Source: Megamerina dolium
Taxonomy: Eukaryota > Arthropoda > Insecta > Diptera > Megamerinidae
DNA length: 64,000 nucleotides
Direction: 5' to 3'
NCBI GenBank assembly: GCA_963854835.1
Contig: OY978526.1
Span: 88,464,846 to 88,528,845, forward strand
In this document: piece by piece, positions 24,300 through 35,055 of the stretch
Layout of the letters: the number at the start of each line of letters is the position of its first letter
How positions within the stretch are numbered: position 1 is the first letter of the stretch
Position numbers and translations under genes: made by a program
Notes under the pieces: generated by a model
What the model saw: only the letters and a program-made list of their open reading frames with translations
Told to the model about the DNA's origin: nothing
Databases searched by the model: none

Positions 24300-26000
24300 C
24301 TTAAACACTCTGGCTAAGAAGCCCATTATATTTAAAGCTCAGGAAAGTGGGAGATAGTAGGAAGTGAAGGGAAGAATGGAATTTATCCATTCTCATTACA
24401 TCAGAGCCAACCCAAAGATGCGAAATCTTGCTCGAGCGAAGGCAAGGCAAGCACAAAGGAAATACTCTGTGCTGTCCTCCCCCTCCAAACAAGTTATACA
24501 TATTGGATCGCCAATGATACCTATGTTGACCATATGTTGACCCCAACGTTATGTCCTGTGATGATTACGACCATTAAGCGAACATCTTTTCTTCCAAGTT
24601 TCAAAAGAAACTTCGACAGCTTTTTATTCGGACTCGTCACAAAACACTTTGCAGTTTTGCAACTTTCAAGGCTGGACCAACGGTCATTATGTAGATTACC
24701 AACATAATTGGTAACATCTCCTATATCATCTGGGAAAAAGAGGATAGACAAAGAGGCTTATACTGGGAAATCTTACCGGGGTTAACACACAGTCCAAACT
24801 AGCGCTAGGGGCATACAACCTAAAACGCTACGACGACTGTATGAATCTAACTAAAAATAACTTGAGAATCATTACGAGATTATTAACAGGGCACTGTAGG
24901 CTGAATTATCACCTAACAAAACTGAGAATTTTCTCTGATGCTCTTTGCAGGTTCTGCAGGGAAGAGGACGAGACTGCACAACATGTGATAGGAACTTGCA
25001 CTCCGCACTGATGCACAAGAGAATGGAAATACCTGGGAGATTTCATCATACCCGAGGATGAATTTAGATTCTGTGTAGTAGGACCAACACTAAAATTCAT
25101 CCAGGGAACTGAGCTAAGACACTCTAGTTCCGCGAAGGGGGGCACAATAGATCTTATAGGTCGCGGTGCAACATCCGCCCAACGATAATAATAATAACAA
25201 AATTGTTGATCCAGGTCATAATAACTGTAGAATTGATTCCGATAACTGGTTCTAATCTCAGCGGCGTATCCGCTGAACTGCAGTTGGCCAACTTATCGGC
25301 TATTTCGTTACGTTGGACACCACAGTATCCAGGAACCCAAATAAGTATAAGGTTATTTTATTTTGCAACCGAAATTAGCTTCATCTTACATTCATGAATA
25401 ATTTTCAAGGTAAGTTTTGAGTTATCCAGAGCCTTTAGTGCAGCTTGATTGTTACTGCAGACATCAAGCTGTTTCCCTGTTACAGAATAGCAAATATTTT
25501 CGTTTGGAAAACAGCTGCCACCTCTCCCATAGCATAATGATACTTGACGCTTTCCTCCACGTACCATCCGGATCCAGAGCCTTGGTCGGTTTCGGATTTT
25601 GGATCCATCCGTGTGGAAAGTGTTCGTCAAATTACTCAGAATGAGCTATGAATCTCTCCAAGGTTCACGAGTCGGAAATTTGACTTGAAATTTTCTTCCG
25701 AATGAAACTATGGGCTTAAGATTATCTTTAGGAGCCAAGAGCAGTGGATACTGTTCTGATTTCCTCCTGAAGATTTCTCTGTGTGACCCGAAGTTCCGTT
25801 ATCGTGCCAGTCACCATACGAGTATAGTCGACACATCGATTTCATTGCCTCCTATTGAATTTTAAGATCCAATGGAAGTAAATTAAGCATGGCATTAAGG
25901 GCATCTCCTGAGGTAGTACTCAGACTGAGATAGTAGTGTCGTGAACGGGCTTGGATACAAAAGACCTTTTATGGTCACAGTACCCGTAGCACTTGTTGTT
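24300..26000 (-). mobile_element. Antisense I/R1-like LINE relic, split by a nested insertion
   Basis: From 26000 downward the minus strand gives STTSGDALNAMLNLLPLDLK (pre-RNase H linker), FHTDGSKI (first Asp), LDVCSNNQAALKALDNSKL (here Asn replaces the usual Asp), ILIWVPGYCGVQRNEIADKL (His-region and last Asp). After the interruption at 25200-24757 it resumes with SFSQMI, KFLLKLGRKDVRLMVVIITG and the C-terminal finger region with a frameshift. Stops and shifts show that it is inactive. Confidence 0.8.
24757..25200 (+). mobile_element. 5'-truncated I/R1-like LINE inserted into another LINE
   Basis: A plus-strand C-terminal region lies between the two halves of the minus-strand LINE: NYHLTKLRIFSDALCRFCREEDETAQHVIGTC (given in parts: CRFCREEDETAQHVIGTC is the CCHC finger), then EFRFCVVGPTLKFIQGTEL. 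It ends in ATAATAATAATAACAA, a TAA-repeat tail as used by I elements. The close relative at 28478-28880 has the same layout. Exact borders and target duplication were not resolved. Confidence 0.75.
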
Positions 26001-27104
26001 GGCCCTCAGAGGTATCGGCCCATATCCTCTAACAGACTTCAGTCTGGTTTCACTTGGTCTGCTTGATGAACAAGGATTTTGTCCTTTTGTAAATCATAAA
26101 ATAAATAATCTCAAAGGTTAATTACAGAGTAAAATCCACACTTGCATAGATCTGTTGATATTAAATGTAATTTACGCGCCATGCAACCAATCAATTAACT
26201 ACAAGAGTAGCCCGTAGAACTTCACAATAACCCTCCAAAAACTGTAGAAGATTATTTTGAATAGTTCTAATAATTATCAAGACAATCTATCAATATCATA
26301 GAAAATTACACGCATTTTAACACTATGCAAACGCTTCAGTAAACAAAATAAAATATATTAGTGGAAGGAATGTCTTTGAAAAAAAAAATATAAAAAAATT
26401 CCACACATACTTACAGTATACGTGAACATACCAGTAAAGGACATCTGCTCTTGAAACAGCCAGCTAGACATATGAAAAGATAAATTGAATTAAAGTAAAA
26501 ATAATTGTCTTCTTAGAGAAGGAGAAAAACAGTTCAGAAATTGTACGAACGCCAATAATAAAAAACAGAAATTCAAGCATTAAGAAGCATTTATCATTTT
26601 CAAGAAGATCCTTTTGAAAGCAAAATAAAAAAAATGCTAAAAACACAATAACAAAGAACCAAAAAGACTATAGACGATGATATATTAATACAAAGATGGA
26701 TGACATGTACATTGTGTACAATATGAGAATACCGAGAGTAGGTACTGTACTAAATAGTAGGTGTACACATTTTACTAGAATAGTTCAACTACGTATACTA
26801 TAGTACAACAACATTAATAACAAAGGCAATTTCATAAAAAACGAACAGCATACATTTATGATCTTAAGAATTTAAGTGCCCCTATGTGTATGATGACTAA
26901 CAAACAAAAAATAATAGAAATACTCTGTAGAAGGTGGTTCAATGGAATTTTACCTTTATGCTAGGCTGGCTGGCATAAAAAACCATATATCTAAACTCAT
27001 GAAACAAGCAATGAAGGCATAAAAAACCTCCAAGCTGTTATGTATGTTCACATGCTCGAATATATCCTTATTCATCCTTTCATAGATAAATACACATACA
27101 TATA
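26001..27104. other. Non-coding stretch
   Basis: The first 80 bp may be LINE debris; the rest is AT-rich with nothing recognised. Confidence 0.45.
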
Positions 27105-27339
27105 TCAGGTGTAGTAAAAAGAAATCCATTATTTTCTTTTGAAAATCGACTGTCCCAGTTTTTTACCAATAGGGTTGCGAGGGTTTCTATGAGAGTGGCA
27201 TTATGAAATTACCTTCAAAATGGCAACAAGTTATCGAACAACACGGTGCATATTTGAGCTAAATCGGATCATTCTAACTATCCCAAATAAAACCTTCAAT
27301 TTAATGCAAAAATAATGGATTTCTTTTTACTACACCTTA
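27105..27339 (+). mobile_element. 235-bp internally deleted mariner (MITE-like)
   Basis: Flanking TA at 27103-27104 and 27340-27341 and matching inverted repeats: GGTGTAGTAAAAAGAAATCC from 27108 and its reverse complement ending at 27336. The repeats extend through ATTATTTT. Between them only the last 40 or so codons of a mariner transposase remain (CPSFLPIG-like frame, KWQQVIEQHGAYLS then stop), homologous to the fragment at 5936-6214. Confidence 0.93.
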
Positions 27340-28477
27340 TACAATATAGAAATTTAATAGAATTGCATAATTCAGAGACTGCCTCAATTTCAATGATCCT
27401 TCCAACGGCATTTGGAGTTTTGAATTTGTATCCTTTATTATTATTATTTTTTTTTTTTTTTCATTAACATTAAGAAAATAAAAAGATGCGTTAAGAAAAG
27501 AGGTTAATCCGTAGACAATAGCTAAGAAAGGATTTCAGTTTTTAATTTTAATTTTATGTTCTCTTTACATTGTGGTTAGTAATAAGTACATAATATGTAT
27601 GCTGCTGCATAAGGTGGGGGTAAATAAAAAATGTAATCCTTTTCACGAAAGGAAGTCCTAGATTATTTACAGTCGAAATAAGCAACTGGTTCTATTATGA
27701 TTTATTTAGTTGTTGTGCAATTTTCATACAGAAAGGATTTCGAAAAAGAAAATATATTCCATACATATGCTGCCTATTTGTTTTCTTTGTGGGCGATTAT
27801 TTATGGTGAATTAATTTCGTGTATAAGAAATGCATACTTTTTGTCGTATGTTGGGGTAAACAATTCAAAAGTCTATTTTGAGACGTTGCGATGAAGAAAA
27901 ATCTATTAACAAGCATCTGCTCTATGTATGAAAAATGTTTTAAGGAAGTATTAATGTAAAGGATTTATTGAGATTTTTTTAATTTTGACTTTTTTTTTCT
28001 AAACTATTTAAAATATTTCATATAAAGGGGTCTTACAAATTTTGTGCTGAGCAAAATGAAATGGCTGCCAACTTTAATACTGACGAAGCTACGTCACACT
28101 ACGTTTTACAGTATGGATGCGTCCAACTTCAAATGCTTTGATCTTAAAATAGAATTTTTCGACTGGTACACACTGTGTGGGAGAGACTACTGGACCACTT
28201 ATTCGTTGCTCGTGATAAATTCATATTAATAAAGAATAATGTGAGAGCTTAACTTTTTTCTTTCCTATCACCAGCATTTGCTTAATAATAATTCGATGAC
28301 TATTTAAGCCTTTGTCCAATATATTGGACAGTACTTTGAGAAAATGTCGCTGCTTTTCTAAACCATTTTTTAATTGGGTATGGAACAGAATCATTCTTAT
28401 GTTTTTATAGATTATTCTGAACATAAGAAAAATATTTGTTTCGAAATTATTTACGTTTCTACAATCATACTAGGAAA
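27340..28477. other. AT-rich non-coding stretch
   Basis: Homopolymer runs; nothing recognised. Confidence 0.5.
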
Positions 28478-28880
28478 AACTGCCAGGGTTGTCCCAATCC
28501 AAGACACTTTTAGGGACCTATAACCTAAAACGATTTGAGGAATGTATCAGTTTAAACAAGAATAATATAAGAATCATCACGGAATTACTGACAGGACACT
28601 GCCAGATGGATTATTACCTAACGAAACTGGTAATCTTCTCGGATGAAACTTGCCGACATTAAAGGGAGGAGAATGAAACTGCAAAACATGTGTTGGGAAC
28701 GTGCCCAGCACTTATGCATACAAGAAGGAAAAACTTCGGGGAATTTATAATACCGGAAAATCTGCTGAAGTCCATTAGGGTAGGATCTATACTAAACTTC
28801 CTTACTTCCTTACGGATGCTTAGATAAATACTCTAGTCCATGATAGGGTGCACAATAGGGTGCTAATGATTCAGGTCTTT
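28478..28880 (+). mobile_element. I/R1-like LINE 3' fragment
   Basis: Translated in pieces: NNIRIITELLTGHCQMDYYL, TKLVIFSDETC, REENETAKHVLGTCPALMHT (the finger, missing its second Cys), FIIPENLLKSIRVGSILNFL. It is closely related to the nested plus-strand fragment at 24757-25200. No tail is clearly identified. Confidence 0.75.
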
Positions 28881-29167
28881 GGGCCATCTAGTCTACTAGA
28901 GAAATTAATTATAGCGTTGCCACATATCTCTTAATCGTTACATGAGCACATTCCTAGCTCTCTTCTTTCGTCTCAAAAGATGTCTCTCTGCACTGTTTTC
29001 CTCTCTGTGATTAACCTTCGTAATAACCGATTACGTTTTGATATTGAGCTCATGTATCATCCATTGGGAAAATATCTACCTAAACAGACCGGTAAGACGA
29101 TAAGACATTTGGTTTTTGTCAGTTATAAGCATCACTCTAAGAAATAAATTAATATGTTGCAATTATA

Positions 29168-29514
29168 AGCCCCAAAAAAGGGTTCTTTGATCGAGCTTCT
29201 CTTCCAGTATTGTTTTGCATGTTAAATTTTGGACAGTATTAGAGGGAGCCTACTTATATTAGCCGGTTCCGAATGGCAGAAGTCTTGTGAAATCACTTTT
29301 TCTGAGCTTTGTCATAAAGTCCTTTTAGAGGCTTTTCCATGACAAATTGTTATTGCCGGAAGAATTGTCAATTGCTTGCTGACAAGTGGGCACCGTTTAA
29401 AAGAAAACTATATTCGATATTAAATATATGCTTCAGCCGGGGTTTGAACCCAATTACACTGAACCGACTTAGAGCTCAGAAGGTCAACACATTAACCACT
29501 GAGCTACGACACCC
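29168..29514 (-). mobile_element. SINE, copy B (nearly full length, about 347 bp)
   Basis: The most complete copy. On the minus strand the head GGGTGTCGTAGCTCAGTGG (A box) leads through an expanded loop to GGGTTCAAACCCCGGCTGA (B box). Then come ATTTAATATCGAA, GGTGCCCACTTGTCAGCAAG, AATTCTTCCGGCAATAACAA, AAAGCCTCTAAAAGGACTTT, TGACAAAGCTCAGAAAAAGT, CTGCCATTCGGAACCGGCTA, TACTGTCCAAAATTTAACAT, AGAGAAGCTCGATCAAAGAA and CCCTTTTTTGGGGCTTATAA. The last part is the 3' hairpin, degraded in its loop here. No open frame. Confidence 0.88.
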
Positions 29515-29671
29515 ACGAGCATCACTCTAGTATACATTATTACAAGCGGAATGAATTTGCCCAATATATTGGATAATTCATAATTCAGGTAAGACGGACT
29601 TCTAAAAAATCGTTCTTCTCCTTAATCGTTGATCTTTAAGTAGCTCTTGGCATGTAACGTCATTTTTCGCC

Positions 29672-30085
29672 CTTCTTCCGGCGCTTAAAAAAGTATGTAA
29701 AAATGCTGAAAATGCTGAAAAAAAATTGAAAAAAATTCACGAAACTTTATTGAGCATTCTATTTTAAGGATCAATCGCTATATTACCGATTTTTTAATTT
29801 GTTCAGGGGACAAGTGACCTGAAGTTACATGTTAAGTGGTAATAGGTATTGCGAAAAAAAAATATTTTCCATAGCCACTTCTTCCGGCGCTTAAAAAAGT
29901 ATGTAAAAATGCCGAAAATGCTGAAAAAAATTGAAAAAAATTCACGAAACTTTATTGAGCATTCTATTTTAAGGATCAATCGCTATATTACCGATTTTTT
30001 AATTTGTTCAGGGCACAAGTGACCTGATGTTACATGTTAAGTGGTAATAGGTATTGCGAAAAAAAAAATATTTTCCATAGCCACT
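29672..30085. repeat. Two near-identical 206-bp tandem copies
   Basis: CTTCTTCCGGCGCTTAAAAA begins at 29672 and again at 29878. The copies differ at only a few positions (for example CTGAAAATG against CCGAAAATG, GGGGACAAG against GGGCACAAG) and both end at TTTTCCATAGCCACT. This implies a recent duplication. No coding capacity. Confidence 0.95.
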
Positions 30086-31542
30086 GGGCCATTCAAAGGG
30101 TTACTTTATTGCGAAATAAATTGAAAATCACTAGCCTTGTAGGTCATCAGTTGATCGGTTAATAGCGTGTCAATAAAGTGGATAAATCAGCCGAATTTGT
30201 AATTTGTGTAAACAAGAGAACTGCACATTCTTTGCTGAAGTTGATTTGATGTCAGACGGACTGAGCAAAGTCGTATTGAATTCTTTACTTCTACAAATCT
30301 TGTTCTGTGAAATCTTGAAGATGCAGGTTATACAACAATAGGTGGAAAATAGAGCAGTGATTTTCCATCATTGAAATCCACACTATTTTTGCAAGGAAGT
30401 GCCTACTATATTTAATTCACCGATTGGAAACTTTCAATCAATTTCCGGGTTCCTATAGTATTATGTTTTTCGATGAACTATCACCCAGCATACAGCCTAG
30501 CTATTCTTATTATGCTCGAAGACAACTAGTTTGTATGAAACATTCGTCTGTGTTCTTTCAAAATTATTATACTTGCACTTTTTCCTACATGTAGATTTTC
30601 CAGCATGTACATAGTGGCAGAGGCAATGTCTACATACTGTGAGAGTGATAGGAAAATCGATGGCAATTAAGAGGTATGTACACTACTTCTAAATTGATAT
30701 GACATCAAATTTAAATTATTCATATATTAAATTAATAAATTACTAAACACATACATACATGCATAAAATGTGATTAAAAACTTGTTTATTATATTATTTA
30801 TATTTTTCTTGTTTGACACACTACGTTGAAATTACTACATATTTATATTCACATTAGATCATATGTGGAAATTATTACGAAAATCTTGGAGTACATAAAT
30901 ATTTTGAGTGCAAAATTTTTAATAAATAAAAATATATGTTGAACAAATAAAACTGCCAATGAAAATTAATTTAATCGCTTCTCATTTATGGCAGGTGTAG
31001 CGAAGTGTGTAAAATGGAAATTCCACCAAATACATCGCCGAAGCACAGCCAGAAATCAAACACATCACACAAATAATATATAAAAATATATGAACATTAA
31101 TTCGATATTAATCTACCAACTTATAATAATTTAATAGTTACAACAACATTAATATTGGTATTAACTATAATAGCATACATGAAGTAGAAAAAATGAAGCT
31201 TATACTTGTAACTCCATTAATTTACATAACATTCACGAAACACTAACGAAGAATATACGTACATAGAAGAATGTACATACGTAATATTAAAGAATGTAGT
31301 TGAAAGAGAAAGATGAGCAACAAATATATTATTGTAATATGTAGAATAGTTAAGTGTGATAGAAATCTAAATAAATAGCACAAGTTATAATCCTGTGGTG
31401 TGCTTCATACAGTGCACGCATGCGTCTCTCACACACTGTGTGTGTGTATGGGTGCGTGTAAATGTTTTCTGACTGCTGTTACAACAAATACAAATTGCAA
31501 TGATAATATGATCAAAACGATAACTATTTTATGTTTATGCGT

Positions 31543-31581
<39 letters not shown>

Positions 31582-31914
31582 TGAGCGTGAGAGCATTACA
31601 ACTGCATACTTTCTATTCTAATTATGTATGTAATTATCAGTGGCAATGACCATCATAAGCGAGTACTGTCCAATTAGTAATCTTAATTTTTTTTTTTTTT
31701 ATATATTTTTCTTTATATTTTTTTTTTATATATTTTTAAGGAAATATTATACAATATAAAAATATCTATATCTAATAATAGGGAGTATAGTAAAATCCCT
31801 TTCACAGTGTTGTTCTTACACACATGACTACTACAGGGAGATTTTTTAGAGAAATGTATGAAATCTTTATTTGAATCGATAGAACGATGGATATAATTCA
31901 ATGTTTAAAGATGA
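30086..31914. other. AT-rich non-coding stretch
   Basis: Contains a TG tract (31438-31448), a GA microsatellite (31545-31574) and long T runs near 31687. Nothing coding is recognised. Confidence 0.5.
31545..31574. repeat. GA dinucleotide microsatellite
   Basis: About 15 GA units. Confidence 0.9.
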
Positions 31915-32500
31915 TTTCGTATAAATGTTGACAGCGGCTGCGCTGGTTCATACGCTGTGTCCAATTTTGGCATATCGGCCGGTATCTCACGAATAAATTC
32001 TTGAATATTGGCGTTCAGTGAGTCAAACATTGCAGGTTTGTCGCTATAGACATGAGCCTTAATATAGCCCCACAAAATTAAGCCTGAAGGCGTTAAATCG
32101 CACTATCTAGGCGGCCAATTGACCGGCCCCAAATGTGAAATATACTGTTCACCAACTCGCCTCTCAATTGGGCCATTGTTTCGCGTGCTGTGTGTGGCAC
32201 GTGGCACCGTCTTGCTGAAACCATATGTCAGCCAAGTTCAGCTCTTCCATTTTGGGCAAAAAAAAGTTTGTAATCATCGCACGGATGCGCTCACCATTCA
32301 CAGTAACGCTCCTGCTTTCATCAGGTGCTGAACACAAGATGCACTTTCTTAACCGAGCATGAATATTGATAATAAAATTCAATGATCTGCAAGCGTTGTT
32401 CGTTTGTAAGTCGATTCGTGGTTAAATTATAGACCAAACTGAACATGTTTGACAGTAACATGTTACACGAAAACAGCTGAGCTGCCAAAAACAGTGATGC
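31915..32500 (-). mobile_element. rosa-family (DD41D) transposon relic, internally deleted
   Basis: Minus strand: an N-terminal TNEQRLQIIEFYYQYSCSVK (helix-turn-helix start) is joined by a large deletion to ESRSVTVNGERIRAMITNFF and LNLADIWFQQDGATCHT (second catalytic Asp present), then shifted frames with CDLTPSGLILWGY, where the third Asp is lost. It is the same family as the complete element at 38361-39669 but a different lineage. Terminal repeats were not identified. Confidence 0.85.
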
Positions 32501-32599
32501 CTTCATTCAAATATCATTGAGCCATTATTTACTTGCTGTTTTCTTTAGCTGAATTTTTCTGCAAAAATTCAAAGTCAGACATAGACTCCGTCTGCTCTC

Positions 32600-33040
32600 A
32601 TTATTATTGTCTTATTTCTAGTTAGCTGGGTGTTTTCTAGTTCTGTTTCAATCTGCCTTCTCCAAGTGTGTGCAGGGCGACTTTTACGCCTACTGCCCTG
32701 AGGAATCCACATTATGGCTGGTCTGACAATGTCTTCAGATGGTTTTCGTAAGGTATGACCAATCCAGCTTCATTTACGCTTCAAGATTTCCTTTTTGATA
32801 GGAAGTTTTTCAGTCAAGGACCATAGCTGGGCGTTTGTAATCGGGTTTATCCAGAATATTTTAATAATTTGGCAAAGGCATTTGTTAATGAAGACCTGCA
32901 CCGCTTGTATAGCAACGCCGATTTTACGTTCGAGTTCAACGTTTTTAGTTTGGTGTGGCGGGGAATGATGCTCGACCACCACATTGGGAACAAAGCGCCA
33001 TTTCCTCATACATCGCCAAAGTCTCATTATTAGTGTGGTA
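32600..33040 (-). mobile_element. RTE-type LINE C-terminal relic
   Basis: Minus strand: VQVFINKCLCQIIKIFWINP, ITNAQLWSLTEKLPIKKEIL (the conserved INxCLRxIxxIxWPxxIxNxxLW region), then KRKWSWIGHTLRKP-like sequence and HTWRR in shifted frames. It is related to, but not the same subfamily as, the copy at 44819-46270. Inactive. Confidence 0.78.
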
Positions 33041-35055
33041 TTCTTTTTTCTTTTTAAGCAAATATTTTCTTAAAAAATTGCTCTTCTAACCCAGATTTAC
33101 AGATTTTTATTTGTTTAATGGTGTAAACAACATTTTATAGCCAAATTCAAAACTACGTTATACTATATGATGCACACAATTTTGAGGCATATATAATTTT
33201 TATAATAAATTTATTTTAAAAAATTTAATTTATAATAGGCCTTCATTCTACTACTACTCCTCTCCGATATTTTTTATCATTGACACTTTTCGTCGATTCT
33301 TTTAATAGGAACTAGAATCGAGTATCCAGTATCTCTTTCGACCGGACAAGACTTTCCCTCTCTCTCTCTCTCTTCAGCAGATCTGTAATGGTTTTATATT
33401 ACAAATATTGTCAATATTACATATTTCATTTGAAATTGATTTTGCATAATTTTAGTTTTTTTTTGTTCCACATAACCGGATGTCAACGGGAGCGAAAAAT
33501 ATATCCGGCTAAAAGTGATTACACTGTATATACAAAGTAAATACATTTGAAAAAAAAAAAACGATGCAAAAAAATTATTGTAAATGCTTATTTAATTTAA
33601 TTAAGCTTACTTCGGGAACAGTGGTCCATTTTTATAATTTTCGAGCATACTTATTTTTTATATCGGGAAGCTCTTCTTTTCACACCCGAATGGTTCAAAA
33701 ATTGGTATCATTGATTTCGACTTATTCGAAGTTAATATTCATACTCGAATGGAAGATATTTTTTTCAACGGATTTTCCAATTATCACAGTGTAATCGGTC
33801 AGTATTTAAACTAAAGTCAGTTCTAACTAAAAAATTTAAATACTTTTAGGCATTTGTTTTGATATAAACACAGAAGTAAAAGCCATATGCAATTATTATT
33901 TAATTTCAATCCTAAAAGTAGGCTCTATTTTATAGTTTTCATAGTGTGAAGTACTGAAATAAGTTTTTTTTTTTAAACAAAAATCATGTTCACAATAAAT
34001 TGACATGGATAACCACCAAGAAAAAGAAGGAAAATTCAGTTTTTGGAGTATAGGACACGATATTTCAATTTTTTATAGTAAAAAACGAATAGGAATATTA
34101 TCGAGAAAGTGCGAAAACAAAGAAATTAGAATCATTTCATAGTACCGTAGTGAATTTATTTGCTTTTGTCTATAGCAATGGATTTTTTAAAATATTTTCC
34201 GTTGTACTAATAAATTTGTCCCTTAATTTCACCAACACTGTAATAAAATCTGCCATATCATATGATTTTTTTTTTCTTCGCTCATGTTATTTTGCTCCAC
34301 TGTTCACTTAATTGTACATACCGTAGCATAGCAAGTCACACTTGTTGCCATTCACTTAAATATACATAAAATAAGTAAGCACGCAGAGATGAACGTATGC
34401 ACAGACGGGCACATGACTTACAATTGAATTAGACTAGACTAGACTGGATTGCTGTCAAAAATTGTTAACGAAATTTTCTTCACACGCAATTCAATTAATA
34501 AAAAAATATAAATACAAAAATTGGAAAAATTTACGAAATAAGTTTGGACGAATGTATGTTAACAGTATTGCATACATGCTCACGGATTTATTCTTTAATC
34601 ATCGAACAAATGTTTTGCTTTCTAAAATTTTTGCATATATTCGTACGGTATTGTTGCTGTTACTGCTGATGTATGAACATCTTGCATTTAATTCATTTAT
34701 TATTTACACGAATTGGTATAACCGTTCATATTTGCAATTACAATTATTATTATTATTATTATTATTATTATTGGTTAGTACTAGACGAGTATATTTTTGC
34801 ATGCATTATTGACTAAGGAAAATAACTTAAAATTTTACATTGGCATTAATTGAGTATTGTTAATATTTTGGATTGATATTATTGCTTTCTTGTTTTAATA
34901 TATTAAAATATTTGTATATTTTCTACAAGTATTTGCAAGCTTTTTAATGCAAATACATACATAATTGATTGACTTAATCAACATTTGTAATTCAGAGAAA
35001 ATGGGAAAATTTAACTAGTAAAAAGCAAAATATTTCTGCTAAGAAAATTCATATT
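33041..35055. other. AT-rich non-coding stretch
   Basis: Contains a CT tract (33357-33374), TAGAC repeats (34431-34446) and an ATT/TTA triplet run (about 34743-34772). No gene or transposon is recognised. Confidence 0.5.
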
